Assembly: GCF_001083805.1 (NCBI RefSeq)
Contig: NZ_JXSK01000004.1
Location: forward strand, 466,956-530,955
Length of the DNA stretch: 64,000 nt
Direction: 5' to 3'
Source: Photorhabdus luminescens subsp. luminescens
GTDB taxonomy: Bacteria > Pseudomonadota > Gammaproteobacteria > Enterobacterales > Enterobacteriaceae
Part shown: one piece after another, positions 10,412 through 19,676 of the stretch
Layout of the letters: each line of letters starts with the position of its first letter
Numbering within the stretch: the stretch's first letter is position 1
Notes under the pieces: model-generated
Databases searched by the model: none
The model's input: only the letters and a program-made list of their open reading frames with translations
What the model was told of the DNA's origin: nothing
Translations under genes and position numbers: made by a program

Positions 10412-11467
10412 TCATGGTTGTTCTTTATAATGTACATCACTCACCGCGCGTAAAAACTGAGCTGCTTGCTCTGCCGTTAAATCACGCTGTGTTTCAGCAA
10501 ACATTTCATAGCCCACCATAAATTTTCGCACAGTAGCCGATCGCAATAATGGCGGATAGAAAAGTGCATGTAATTGCCAATGTTCAATATCGCTGCCTTG
10601 TTCAAAAAACGGCGCAAAATGCCAACCCATCGAATAGGGAAAAGAGCTATGAAATAAGTTGTCATAACGACTGGTCAGCTTTTTAAGCGCAACTGCCAAA
10701 TCATCGCGTTGTTCATCCGTTAATTCATTCATACGACGAACATGAACTTTTGGTAACAACATGGTTTCATAAGGCCATGCTGCCCAATAAGGCACAACTG
10801 CCAACCAATAGGTTGTATCGACCACAATCCGTTCATCATCAGCTAATTCAGCCTGAACATAATCCATCAGTAAATTAGAACCATTTTCTTGATAATAGTT
10901 ACGTAGCTGTTTATCTTTACGTTCAATTTCATTGGGTAAAAAACTATTTGCCCAGATTTGTCCATGCGGATGAGGCTGAGAACACCCCATTATCTCGCCC
11001 TTATTTTCAAATAATTGTACCCAGAGATACTCTTTACCCAATATCTCAAGTTGTTCATTCCAGGTATCAATCAATTGACGAATTTGTTCAACTGTCAATT
11101 CCGGTAATGTCTTACTGTGATCAGGAGAAAAACAGATCACACGACTTAATCCTCGTACTCCTTGTATTTTAAATAACGGGTGAGACGATTGGGGAACATC
11201 AGGTGAGTCGGGTATTAAAGCCGAAAAATCATTATTAAAAACAAAGGTTCCTTGATAAGCAGGATTTTTATCACCGGAAATACGTGTATTTGATGGGCAA
11301 AGAAAACATTGCTCATCATAGTTAGGGATATCGTCTATCAATGACGGTTCATCCTGCCCACGCCACGGCCGCTTCACCCGATGAGGAGAGACCAAAACCC
11401 ATTGCCCGGTTAGCGGATTATAACGACGATGGGGATGTTCAACAGGATTGAATGCAATCTTGGGCAT
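10412..11467 (-). CDS. galT: Galactose-1-phosphate uridylyltransferase
   Basis: GalT exchanges the uridyl group between UDP-glucose and galactose-1-phosphate. In the 351-residue product (E. coli 348) the active-site HPH motif is His166-Pro-His168 in [12 protein letters not shown]; His168 takes the uridylyl group. The structural zinc ligands Cys54 and Cys57 lie in [16 protein letters not shown]. It is first in a galT-galK pair and divergent from the symporter gene. With galactose import next door, the three genes form a small galactose-use cluster. Confidence 0.97.
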   Translation of the reverse strand: MPKIAFNPVEHPHRRYNPLTGQWVLVSPHRVKRPWRGQDEPSLIDDIPNYDEQCFLCPSNTRISGDKNPAYQGTFVFNNDFSALIPDSPDVPQSSHPLFKIQGVRGLSRVICFSPDHSKTLPELTVEQIRQLIDTWNEQLEILGKEYLWVQLFENKGEIMGCSQPHPHGQIWANSFLPNEIERKDKQLRNYYQENGSNLLMDYVQAELADDERIVVDTTYWLAVVPYWAAWPYETMLLPKVHVRRMNELTDEQRDDLAVALKKLTSRYDNLFHSSFPYSMGWHFAPFFEQGSDIEHWQLHALFYPPLLRSATVRKFMVGYEMFAETQRDLTAEQAAQFLRAVSDVHYKEQP

Positions 11468-11759
11468 AGCAGTCTCTACTTTTTGTATTTTTCAACACCG
11501 ATTATGAAAATCGTTATTAATACTCAGGCTGGACACAGTTTAACAACGGGCATTAATGCTAATCTGAGATATCAATCACGCAAATGCAAATGCTTACCCA
11601 AAAAGTTTAAATATAAACCTAAAAGAAAGATAAAGTGCTCATATTTGATATATTCCGCAAACATGAGTTAAAAGTCACAGTAAATTTACTTAATCTATTA
11701 ATTAAAACGAATTATTAAGAATTAAGATAAGTTACAAATACGATATTTAATAACAATTT

Positions 11760-11775
11760 TGTGATTCTGATTACA
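11760..11775 (+). promoter_or_regulatory. Candidate CRP-binding site
   Basis: TGTGA-TTCTGA-TTACA fits the CRP half-site pair TGTGA-N6-TCACA with one mismatch. It lies 61-76 bases before the symporter start, where catabolite activation is plausible. Binding is an inference. Confidence 0.55.
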
Positions 11776-11785
11776 TCCCCACCAA

Positions 11786-11801
11786 ATGGTAACGTTTACA
11801 A
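11786..11801 (+). promoter_or_regulatory. Candidate GalR/LacI-family operator
   Basis: ATGGTAACGTTTACAA is a near-palindrome centred on CG and agrees with the GalR/GalS operator pattern GTGNAANCGNTTNCAC at 9 of 12 specified positions. It lies 35 bases before the symporter start codon. No galR gene is in the window. Confidence 0.5.
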
Positions 11802-11835
11802 TTCAGTATCAAATAGACTAACCAGGAAAAGAAAC

Positions 11836-13467
11836 ATGTCCACTATAGAACACGGTTTAAGCTTGGTAGATATATTGGTATTTATGCTCTATGTCGCCAT
11901 TATCGTCAGTGTGGGGCTCTGGGTATCAAGAGATAAAAAAGGATCAGATAAAAGCACTGAAGATTACTTCCTGGCGGGTAAATCTTTACCTTGGTGGACA
12001 ATAGGCGCTTCACTGATCGCAGCAAATATTTCTGCCGAGCAATTTATTGGCATGTCCGGCTCCGGTTATTCCATTGGTTTAGCAATAGCTTCTTATGAAT
12101 GGATGGCGGCAATTACATTAATTATCGTAGGTAAATATTTCTTACCCATTTTTATTGAGAAAGGCATTTATACTATTCCCGAATTTGTGGAACAACGGTT
12201 TAATAAAAACTTAAAAGCCATTCTGGCAATATTCTGGATCTCACTCTATATTTTCGTCAATCTGACCTCTGTGCTTTATTTAGGTGGCTTAGCACTTGAA
12301 ACCATTCTGAATATTCCATTGATCTATTCGATTATTGGGCTTGCCATTTTTGCCTTGGTTTATTCTATTTACGGCGGCCTCTCAGCTATCGTTTGGACCG
12401 ATGTTATTCAAGTCTTTTTCCTGATATTAGGCGGATTGCTCACAACATTTATCGCTATCAGCTATATTGGCGGTAGTGACGGCATGATGGCCGGATTTGC
12501 AAAAATGGCTGATGCAGCGCCAGAACACTTTAAAATGATTCTGGATAAAAGTAATCCTCAATTCATAAACTTGCCGGGTATTGCTGTACTGATTGGCGGT
12601 TTATGGGTTGCCAACCTTTATTATTGGGGCTTCAACCAATACATTATTCAGCGTACCCTTGCTGCCAAATCAGTGCAGGAAGCGCAGAAAGGAATTGTTT
12701 TCGCCGCCTTTCTGAAACTCATTCTGCCTTTCCTAGTTGTTGTGCCGGGCATTGCCGCTTACGTGATCACAACATCCCCTGAATTAATGGCAGGTTTAGG
12801 TGACCTCGCACTAAACAACATGCCTGATGCAACGCACGCAGATAAAGCTTATCCGTGGTTAACCCAATTTCTACCTGTCGGTTTTAAAGGTATCGTATTT
12901 GCCGCATTAGCAGCCGCTATCGTTTCATCATTAGCATCAATGTTAAATTCGACCGCCACCATTTTCACTATGGACATTTATCGGGAATATATCGCACCTG
13001 ATTCAAGCGACCACAAACTGGTTAATGTTGGCCGTATTTCTGCCGTTATTGCCCTGATTATCGCCTGTTTTGTTGCGCCAATGCTTGGCGGCATTAACCA
13101 AGCATTCCAATATATTCAGGAATATACCGGCCTTGTCAGCCCCGGTATTTTAGCCGTATTTTTACTTGGTCTGTTCTGGAAAAAAACAACCAGTAAAGGC
13201 GCGATAATTGGTGTGGTTTTATCGATACCTTTTGCCTTATTCCTGAAATTTATGCCGTTTTCGATGCCATTTATGGATCAAATGCTCTACACATTACTCT
13301 TTACGCTGGTGGTTATTGCATTCACGAGTTTAAGTACATCGGCTAATGACGATGATCCTAAAGGCATTGTATTAGTTTCATCTATGTTTGCTACGGGCCG
13401 CAGTTTTAATATTGCATCTTATGCCATTATGATCATTCTGGCTGTATTGTACGTTGTTTTCTGGTAG
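11836..13467 (+). CDS. sglT: Sodium/galactose symporter, vSGLT type
   Basis: This 543-residue solute:sodium symporter closely resembles the Vibrio parahaemolyticus transporter vSGLT and has the same length. The residues known to bind galactose in vSGLT are at the same numbers: Gln69, Glu88, Asn260, Lys294 and Gln428, with the gate Tyr263. The sodium-site serines Ser364 and Ser365 are present too. The frame is open from 11761, but the ATG at 11836, with AGGA at 11824, matches the family start. It is divergent from galTK. This degree of active-site conservation supports galactose (or glucose) as the substrate rather than a generic SSS role. A transporter of this kind is unusual beside galTK in enterobacteria. 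Confidence 0.93.
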   Translation: MSTIEHGLSLVDILVFMLYVAIIVSVGLWVSRDKKGSDKSTEDYFLAGKSLPWWTIGASLIAANISAEQFIGMSGSGYSIGLAIASYEWMAAITLIIVGKYFLPIFIEKGIYTIPEFVEQRFNKNLKAILAIFWISLYIFVNLTSVLYLGGLALETILNIPLIYSIIGLAIFALVYSIYGGLSAIVWTDVIQVFFLILGGLLTTFIAISYIGGSDGMMAGFAKMADAAPEHFKMILDKSNPQFINLPGIAVLIGGLWVANLYYWGFNQYIIQRTLAAKSVQEAQKGIVFAAFLKLILPFLVVVPGIAAYVITTSPELMAGLGDLALNNMPDATHADKAYPWLTQFLPVGFKGIVFAALAAAIVSSLASMLNSTATIFTMDIYREYIAPDSSDHKLVNVGRISAVIALIIACFVAPMLGGINQAFQYIQEYTGLVSPGILAVFLLGLFWKKTTSKGAIIGVVLSIPFALFLKFMPFSMPFMDQMLYTLLFTLVVIAFTSLSTSANDDDPKGIVLVSSMFATGRSFNIASYAIMIILAVLYVVFW

Positions 13468-13479
13468 TCAGTTTCTTTA

Positions 13480-13503
13480 ACAGCCTCTACTAATGGAGGC
13501 TGT
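13480..13503. other. Hairpin downstream of the symporter gene
   Basis: ACAGCCTC (13480-13487) pairs with GAGGCTGT (13496-13503) across an 8-base loop. There is no run of T after it, so termination is possible but not shown. Confidence 0.4.
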
Positions 13504-13579
13504 CATAATAAGGCCGATGTTTATTACTAAATCATTATTAGTGGGCACATTCAGGAAGCCATTAATTCGATAAATTCAT

Positions 13580-14155
13580 TCAACGCCGAGCACTCTTCGG
13601 CCTAAAAGCCGCGACTACCTTATTATCGGTTTCCACATATGGACCATCCAGCAATTGAATACAATACGGCACGCTGGCAAAAATACCGGATACCAGAACG
13701 TTGCCATTTTCGTCTTTCAAGCCTTCTAGCGTTTCCGCGATTGCTTTTGGCTGCCCTGGTAAATTCAAGATAAGAGACTGCTTGCGGATAACGCCAACCT
13801 GACGGGATAAAATTGCCGTTGGAACAAATTGCAAACTAATCTGACGCATCTGTTCGCCATAGCCCGGCATTTCTCGGTCTGCAACCGCTAATGTGGCATC
13901 AGGCGTCACATCTCGGCGTGCCGGACCCGTTCCACCAGTGGTCAAAACCAGATGACAACCGATTTCATCCACCAACTCACACAAGGTTTGTTCAATGATG
14001 ATCTGCTCATCCGGGATCAAACGAGTCTCTATCTGAAAAGGGGTAGTAATCGCACTTTTCAGCCACTCTTCCAATGCCGGAATCCCTTTGTCCTGATAAA
14101 CACCGCTTGATGCACGATCAGAGACGGATACCAAGCCAATACGCAATTCATTCAT
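13580..14155 (-). CDS. mog: Molybdopterin adenylyltransferase Mog
   Basis: Mog adenylates molybdopterin before molybdenum insertion in molybdenum-cofactor synthesis. The 191-residue product has the MoCF-fold signature TTGGTGPARRDVTPDATLAV (about 69-88) and closely follows E. coli Mog over its whole length. The methionine at 14155 is used: it is preceded by GAGG at five bases and begins MNELRIGLVSVSDRASSG as expected. The frame open to 14173 adds six unrelated residues. It follows talB on the minus strand behind that gene's terminator. Confidence 0.97.
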   Translation of the reverse strand: MNELRIGLVSVSDRASSGVYQDKGIPALEEWLKSAITTPFQIETRLIPDEQIIIEQTLCELVDEIGCHLVLTTGGTGPARRDVTPDATLAVADREMPGYGEQMRQISLQFVPTAILSRQVGVIRKQSLILNLPGQPKAIAETLEGLKDENGNVLVSGIFASVPYCIQLLDGPYVETDNKVVAAFRPKSARR

Positions 14156-14188
14156 ACAAACCTCAATTAACACAATTAACCAAATAGC

Positions 14189-14215
14189 AAAAAGGCGGCC
14201 AATTATGCCGCCTTT
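14189..14215 (-). terminator. Rho-independent terminator of talB
   Basis: AAAGGCGGC (14191-14199) pairs with GCCGCCTTT (14207-14215). Read on the minus strand the stem is followed by a T run (AAAAA at 14189-14193 on plus). It lies 30 bases after the talB stop and before mog. Confidence 0.85.
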
Positions 14216-14245
14216 AAAGCTAAAAGAATAGTTTATAGCCTATCA

Positions 14246-15199
14246 TTACAACAGATCAGCGATCATCTTCTCAAGTTTGCCCTGATCAATAGCAAATTTA
14301 CGGATACCATCCGCCAGTTTTTCTGTCGCCATTGCATCCTGATGATGTTCCCAGTAGAACTGAGCTTCATTCAATGGCTCTGGATGCGCTTTAATTTCAC
14401 CGGAATAACCCAGTTTACGTTCAACTTCACCCTGAGCTTCAGACAACTCTTTCAACAGCGCAGGGGCAATAGTCAAACGGTCACAACCTGCCAATTCCAA
14501 AATCTCACCAGCATTACGGAAGCTTGCTCCCATAACCACAGTGTTATAGCCGTGTTGTTTATAGTATTGGTAGATTTCAGTCACAGAAATGACGCCGGGA
14601 TCTTCGTGTGGAGCGAACTCTTTCTGATCACTGTTCGCTTTATGCCAGTCAAGAATACGGCCAACGAATGGCGAAATCAGATAAACCCCGGCTTCCGCAC
14701 AAGCACGCGCCTGAGCAAAGGAGAACAGTAGTGTCAGGTTACAGTTAATACCTTCTTTTTCTAACTGTTCAGCCGCGCGGATACCCTGCCAGGTTGAAGC
14801 CAATTTAATCAGAATCCGATCATTGCTGATACCTGCCTCGTTATACAACTTAATCAGGCGTTTAGCTTTAGCAACACTGCGTTCGGTGTCATAAGACAAA
14901 CGGGCATCAACTTCTGTCGAAATACGGCCAGGGATCAATTTGAGAATTTCCAAGCCAATATTTACCGCCAGTTTATCACTCGCATCCATAATCTGCTGCT
15001 CGTGGGAATCGCTCTGTTCACGCGCCCACGCAATTGCTTCATCAATTAATTTACGGTATTCAGGAATCTGTGCGGCGTTAAGGATCAGAGATGGGTTAGT
15101 TGTCGCATCTTGTGGCTGATAAAGTTTCATCGCCGCAATATCCCCGGTATCTGCCACGACTGTTGTCAGTTTACGCAGGGAGGTTAGTTTATCGGTCAT
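14246..15199 (-). CDS. talB: Transaldolase B
   Basis: TalB moves a dihydroxyacetone unit between sugar phosphates in the non-oxidative pentose phosphate pathway. The product from 15199 is 317 residues, identical in length to E. coli TalB. The Schiff-base lysine is Lys132 in [17 protein letters not shown], and [10 protein letters not shown] (31-40) is the first family signature. The frame extends to 15313, but the extra N-terminal residues are not part of the family. mog follows downstream on the same strand. Confidence 0.98.
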   Translation of the reverse strand: MTDKLTSLRKLTTVVADTGDIAAMKLYQPQDATTNPSLILNAAQIPEYRKLIDEAIAWAREQSDSHEQQIMDASDKLAVNIGLEILKLIPGRISTEVDARLSYDTERSVAKAKRLIKLYNEAGISNDRILIKLASTWQGIRAAEQLEKEGINCNLTLLFSFAQARACAEAGVYLISPFVGRILDWHKANSDQKEFAPHEDPGVISVTEIYQYYKQHGYNTVVMGASFRNAGEILELAGCDRLTIAPALLKELSEAQGEVERKLGYSGEIKAHPEPLNEAQFYWEHHQDAMATEKLADGIRKFAIDQGKLEKMIADLL

Positions 15200-15562
15200 T
15201 TTGTCATATCTCATCGTTATGCGTGAAATTGTGGCATGGTTTCTGAGCCATCCGTTGATGATAACACGGTAGGTCCTTGCTGCAAGGCGGTAAAAACGAT
15301 CACTCACTCGCAACCGTTTTCGATTCCGTATCTGTCACCAATCTTAGTAAATCTTAAGGCAAATCCTAATATATCCGTTATCTTTCAAGTTGCCTCTTTG
15401 TTGGCTGCACTCACTCACCCCAGTCACATAGTTATCTATGCTCCCGGGGATTCGTTCCCTTGCCGTCGCGATGCATCTTGAAATCCATAGGGTATATAAT
15501 AATACTTGCTGATCCTATTTCGGTCAGCCAATTCAACATAATTTAAATTGCAACCAACCTTT
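15200..15562. other. Intergenic region talB / ABC protein gene
   Basis: About 360 bases, occupied in its right two thirds by the dispersed intergenic repeat at 15371-15497. The left part should contain the talB promoter on the minus strand. No coding sequence is supported. Confidence 0.5.
15371..15497. repeat. Intergenic repeat element with imperfect terminal inverted repeats
   Basis: The left end reads ATATCCGTTATCTTTCAAG and the right end, read on the opposite strand, ATATACCCTATGGATTTC followed by AAGATGC, so the element closes on itself as an imperfect inverted repeat of about 25 bases. The inside contains GTTGGCTGCACTCACTC and CACATAGTTATCTATGCTC. From memory this resembles a short repeat found many times in Photorhabdus and Xenorhabdus intergenic regions. 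It encodes no protein and would be a MITE-like or ERIC-like element. Only one copy is seen in this window. Confidence 0.6.
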
Positions 15563-18070
15563 TTATACCACCTCGCTAATGTCCAATCTTGAACCAATAG
15601 TTTCCATATGTGAGACAACGATTATTTTCTTATTTTTATCAATTCTATTTATTAATTTCCTGCAATCAAACTCATCAAATATAATCACATCTGAATTGGA
15701 ATTGTTGAGATAATCTAAAAATCTATCGTTTGCTAAATAGGAATCAAAATTATGATCTATATATATGTATCCTTTTATTTCAGATAATCTCTTAAGAAGA
15801 AAGGTTTTACCACTACCATTATTTCCCACTAATTGTATAATTCTATCTTTTTCCAAGTTTTGTTCTAAAATTGATAAATTAGAAGATAAATTTATTTTTT
15901 TATAATAAGCATTGTAGTGTTCAGTTATTCTTTTAATAGATACAGTTTCTGACAAATATCCAAATATGGCGAAGTAAAAAATGACTATTCTACTATCTAA
16001 GTTTATAGCCGCCGTAATGTTATCTGATTCGAAACTGGGATATAAAGAATAAAAGATCATTAAGCTAGATATTATAAGACCTAATATAGAAGCCAAAGAA
16101 TTAATTAAATATCGCTGCGATGCTATGGTATACAAACTATGTATTCCAGATAGAATAGTATCTCGGCAAAAACGATTAGCCAGACGACATTGAGGTAACT
16201 TATTAAGATAAGAAAAGAGAATTGATAAATTATGCAACTCTTTATAATGCTTATTTCTATTATGCCTGTACACAGGATACAATAAATAAACGCTAGTGAG
16301 CAATACAAATATAGCTCCAAACATAATCATAAAATTGTCAGAATTAAGGAATAAAAGTACAGTTCCGACAAATATCGAACCAAACCAAAAAACATCCTTA
16401 GCATACATGGTAAATCTATTTATTATTACATTATATTCATGCTTAAATAAATTGAAGCCTTCGATCCTAAAGTTGCTTTTAATAGAACTATATATGTCTT
16501 GTCTTGCTTTTTTTCTTATCTTAAGCTCTATTAAATATGATCCTACAATCAATGAAATCATACCTAATAGAGATATAAATATTATTTTATAGGTTTCACT
16601 ACCATATTCACTATATGTAATTGCTCCCAACTCGAATAATGAAAAACTAGCAATGAACAAGAGTATAATCCCAATTACAGAATTATAACTAAAAACATAT
16701 AGCAACTGAGAAACTCTTGATTTATTAATTTTATAATCTTCTTCTAATATAACACCACTATTTGACGTCGATTTTAGGGGTTTATTTTTTATATCCAGTT
16801 CAATATTCTTAAGCTCATGAGGAAATGATAATATAACATCAATTTGATACTCTTCCCTTAGTCTTGATATTATACTGTCTAAATCAAGCAATAAATTAGA
16901 ATCCCACCCAGTCCTATTTACGTCAAAATAAATATGGCCTTTATAATTATCAAGTATAGCCATATATACATTCCTTACAGCAAAAATAAGATTCAATTGT
17001 CCTCTTGACAGATCGCTAATACTTGAATTCATATCAATATATTTATTAATCTGAAAAATTTCATAACTTAATTTATTTAATATTCCTCTATTAATTAGCT
17101 CTTTTGATAAATATATATTCCCCAGAATAGTTTTCTCAATAAAACCCTGTTTACCATCTAAATCATAATATTCCTCTGGCTTGCATCGATAATTTTTATA
17201 TCTCCTAATAATTGACAATTTAGCTAAATAACCATCATAAAATGGCGTTAGTAATCTAACTAAACCAAGATATTCACTAACCAAAATTAGAGAATATAAA
17301 AGAATTAGCATTTTATCACTATTATATATTTCCTTGCCAATTAGAATGAGAAAAAGAACAGGAATCACTTTTAAAAATGCATTTGATGAAATATCTACAG
17401 CTCTCCACAGTGAATCAGTACGCTTTACTTTTTCTTCAATATTAATAATTCTATTCAAGTTTGAAAATTTCCCTCCTTGGTATCCAGTTAACAATATAGC
17501 AGTCAGAGACTCTAAATTATCTCCAATAAATCCATATCTCCGTTTCCTTATCTTTGCTAATTTCTTAGAGAAATATATTCGCTTTTTAAATAGAAAAAAG
17601 GATAATAGTATTAATATAGGACACAAAGATAATAAGCCAACTGTTCCGCCCTCAACATTAATGACCATTAGAATGGACAGATAAATGAAGCAGATTACCT
17701 TAGATATCATCAAAACCACACTAGTATCATACGTGGAGTAATTTACAATATCATGCTCATTCTGCTGAGCATCTTTTTTACTGGTGAAACAGCTATCAAA
17801 TATTGAGAGAATATAAGCCTGTTTTTTAGTGATGAGAAATAGACTTAGATTATTAATCACACTCAAGATAGGTCTTAATATTATAATTAAGAAGATAATC
17901 ACGCCAACACTACCTGCCTCTAAACCCTCAGTCAAAGGCAGTGTTATTATATAAATCAGTATGAAAAATGAAAAGAAAGAAGATAATAAATTAATTATTA
18001 CCTCAATAGGAAATAGAATTAATGTACTATATTGCTTTGTTAAATTGTCCTTAATTGCAGAAATGTTCAT
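15563..18070 (-). CDS. Fused ABC transporter with two complementary half nucleotide-binding regions
   Basis: This 835-residue membrane protein has two membrane domains in tandem (about 15-295 and 455-715), each followed by a shortened ATPase region. Region 1 (about 300-440) keeps a Q-loop-like Gln308, helix TILGNIYLS, the signature LSRGQ (354-358) and a histidine switch-like His418, but has no Walker A and its Walker B lacks the glutamate. Region 2 (about 735-835) has Walker A GNNGSGKT (749-756), Walker B DVIIFDE with Glu800 and His821, but no signature helix: only some 38 residues lie between Walker A and Walker B. Together they could build one composite ATP site. It starts 22 bases after a 44-residue peptide gene, with an AGGTGG ribosome site, so export or import of that peptide is the obvious guess. 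It is much more AT-rich than its neighbours, suggesting transfer. I do not recognise a named family. Confidence 0.75.
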   Translation of the reverse strand: MNISAIKDNLTKQYSTLILFPIEVIINLLSSFFSFFILIYIITLPLTEGLEAGSVGVIIFLIIILRPILSVINNLSLFLITKKQAYILSIFDSCFTSKKDAQQNEHDIVNYSTYDTSVVLMISKVICFIYLSILMVINVEGGTVGLLSLCPILILLSFFLFKKRIYFSKKLAKIRKRRYGFIGDNLESLTAILLTGYQGGKFSNLNRIINIEEKVKRTDSLWRAVDISSNAFLKVIPVLFLILIGKEIYNSDKMLILLYSLILVSEYLGLVRLLTPFYDGYLAKLSIIRRYKNYRCKPEEYYDLDGKQGFIEKTILGNIYLSKELINRGILNKLSYEIFQINKYIDMNSSISDLSRGQLNLIFAVRNVYMAILDNYKGHIYFDVNRTGWDSNLLLDLDSIISRLREEYQIDVILSFPHELKNIELDIKNKPLKSTSNSGVILEEDYKINKSRVSQLLYVFSYNSVIGIILLFIASFSLFELGAITYSEYGSETYKIIFISLLGMISLIVGSYLIELKIRKKARQDIYSSIKSNFRIEGFNLFKHEYNVIINRFTMYAKDVFWFGSIFVGTVLLFLNSDNFMIMFGAIFVLLTSVYLLYPVYRHNRNKHYKELHNLSILFSYLNKLPQCRLANRFCRDTILSGIHSLYTIASQRYLINSLASILGLIISSLMIFYSLYPSFESDNITAAINLDSRIVIFYFAIFGYLSETVSIKRITEHYNAYYKKINLSSNLSILEQNLEKDRIIQLVGNNGSGKTFLLKRLSEIKGYIYIDHNFDSYLANDRFLDYLNNSNSDVIIFDEFDCRKLINRIDKNKKIIVVSHMETIGSRLDISEVV

Positions 18071-18092
18071 TTTCCACCTTATTTTTTAATAG

Positions 18093-18227
18093 CTAAATTA
18101 GGTCTTCTTTGCTCCCTGCATTACTTACAAAAATGATGTCAGGTCTTGAAAACTCACTCTTAAAATCTTTATCTTTTCTTACTTGTTTAAGTAATCTCAT
18201 TAATTTAGCTTTTTCTTTATTACTCAA
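18093..18227 (-). CDS. Small peptide gene (44 residues), candidate exported or precursor peptide
   Basis: On the minus strand an AAAGGAG ribosome site lies 5-6 bases before a TTG at 18227, which opens 44 codons to a TAG at 18095-18093. The peptide begins MSNKEKAKLMRLLKQVRKDK, a Lys/Arg-rich helix-like stretch, and ends with a less charged tail, DIIFVSNAGSKEDLI. It has no cysteine and no signal peptide. The ABC gene starts 22 bases later. A leader-plus-tail layout before a transporter is typical of peptide natural-product precursors, but no modifying enzyme is visible, so the function is unknown. Coding status rests on the ribosome site, spacing and operon context. Confidence 0.6.
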   Translation of the reverse strand: MSNKEKAKLMRLLKQVRKDKDFKSEFSRPDIIFVSNAGSKEDLI

Positions 18228-18280
18228 TTTTTTCTCCTTTAATTGGAAATGTTTATTAGCTTGCTGGAATAAAAGCGAAT

Positions 18281-18309
18281 ATTTAAATCATTTCAATATT
18301 GTTGGTCAA
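18281..18309 (-). promoter_or_regulatory. Candidate promoter of the peptide-ABC unit
   Basis: On the minus strand TTGACC (18309-18304) and TTAAAT (18286-18281) are 17 bases apart. Transcription would start about 45 bases before the peptide start codon. Found by eye in AT-rich DNA, so it is tentative. Confidence 0.4.
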
Positions 18310-18464
18310 TGATGATCTCTCAGATATGGGGTAAATGTCGCATAAATTATGTTTTATATACTTACACCCAACCGCCGATTTTCCTGTATTGTAAACATCA
18401 GAAAAAACGAAGCCAAAGAACTCAGTAAATTGAAACTATTACCAATAACTTTATACAAAATAAA

Positions 18465-19676
18465 TTACTTTAATGTTAGTTTATTCTCAACATCAGCACT
18501 TATTTTCTTTGCAACAAAAACTGAGCTCAAAGAACACATTGCAAAAAAGACAAATAAAATACTACTTCCTAGCAAAGGGATTAACCATATTATTATAATA
18601 CCAAAGGCTGATTGGTAACTTCTTGAAATTGCATCCGAAGACGATATTATTCTCGCAAAATATTTTTCTGGCGTCAGCTCTTGCCCTGATGTATAGAGAG
18701 AGATTCTTAAAAAAGAAAGTCCGATAAAAATAAGCATGGTTCCCAGTGTATAGTATAACAGGACAATTTTTGATAAAGGCATAGCCCAAAGAATACTCCC
18801 AATCGCAATCAATAGAGAACCAAGGAAGAAAGATTTTTTTATTCTACTTATAGTAAAATAGCGACCAGATAAATAAGACCCAAATAACATTGAAACAGAA
18901 GCTAAAAAGGAAAAATAAGCAATCAGATCAGAAAAAGAAAACGAATATGACCCACTAAATAAAGAGGAAATTGTTATATAGTTAGAAGTCACTATATAGG
19001 TCGAAATCACTTGGTATGACACCATTGCAGTTAAAATACTTATCCTGAATAATAATATATTTCTCTGAGTATTATTCTTGATAATATATTCTAATCCACC
19101 ATATTTCATAGAAATATCTTTTTCCTTTATTTTAGTTCCCCAATCGCTGATAAATAATAGAAATATAATTGATAAAATAAAACACATTGATTCAATAAAA
19201 AATAAGGGGCGTATTGAAATCATATTTATCAAAAAACCAGCTATCAATGGAGAAGATATAGAGAGCAATCCATAATAGAATTGTTGCTTTGATATAAAAG
19301 CCACTCTTTCTTCTGAGCTAACAAATGCCTGGTATGCTACTGACCTTATTGATATATTCAAACCTGAAAAAAATGATAGAAGAAAAGATATGAAAAACAA
19401 TAAATATATATTATCGACAAATACAGCAAGAAATATTGTTACTGCCCGGAAGAAATCCGAAGAAATACAAATAGCCCGCATATTAAACCGAGCAGTTAGC
19501 CAACCAATAACCACAAAAACTAATATACTCGCTGTTAACCTTACAGATACCATTAAAGACGCATCTATCTCCGACTTGGTAATTGAATATACAAGTGAAA
19601 GAAGCGCTATTTCACTTATTCCTGTACCAAAGATAGATATTATATCAGAGGATAATAGCCTGTTTTTATTTTCCAT
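18465..19676 (-). CDS. MFS transporter, possible efflux protein
   Basis: The 403-residue protein has about 12 hydrophobic helices and the general layout of major facilitator efflux proteins of the EntS/MFS_3 type (two six-helix halves, a central loop near residues 175-200). The loop after helix 2 (GWLTARFNMRAICISSD) resembles the MFS loop motif. It is upstream of the peptide and ABC genes on the same strand, 237 bases away, and shares their low GC and rare-codon character. Together these suggest one acquired cassette that moves or resists a small molecule or peptide. The substrate cannot be told from sequence. Confidence 0.75.
   Translation of the reverse strand: MENKNRLLSSDIISIFGTGISEIALLSLVYSITKSEIDASLMVSVRLTASILVFVVIGWLTARFNMRAICISSDFFRAVTIFLAVFVDNIYLLFFISFLLSFFSGLNISIRSVAYQAFVSSEERVAFISKQQFYYGLLSISSPLIAGFLINMISIRPLFFIESMCFILSIIFLLFISDWGTKIKEKDISMKYGGLEYIIKNNTQRNILLFRISILTAMVSYQVISTYIVTSNYITISSLFSGSYSFSFSDLIAYFSFLASVSMLFGSYLSGRYFTISRIKKSFFLGSLLIAIGSILWAMPLSKIVLLYYTLGTMLIFIGLSFLRISLYTSGQELTPEKYFARIISSSDAISRSYQSAFGIIIIWLIPLLGSSILFVFFAMCSLSSVFVAKKISADVENKLTLK

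Larger units (their letters stand above)
11468..11835. other. Divergent control region galT / sglT
   Basis: Gap of 368 bases between the divergent galTK and symporter genes. It holds a CRP-like site and a GalR-like palindrome near the symporter start. The galT-proximal half is AT-rich without a convincing operator by eye. Confidence 0.5.

Noticed and set aside
18109..18312. 67-codon plus-strand frame over the small peptide gene
   Set aside because: It is antisense to the better supported peptide gene, lacks a ribosome site and is hydrophobic only because it complements Lys/Glu codons.
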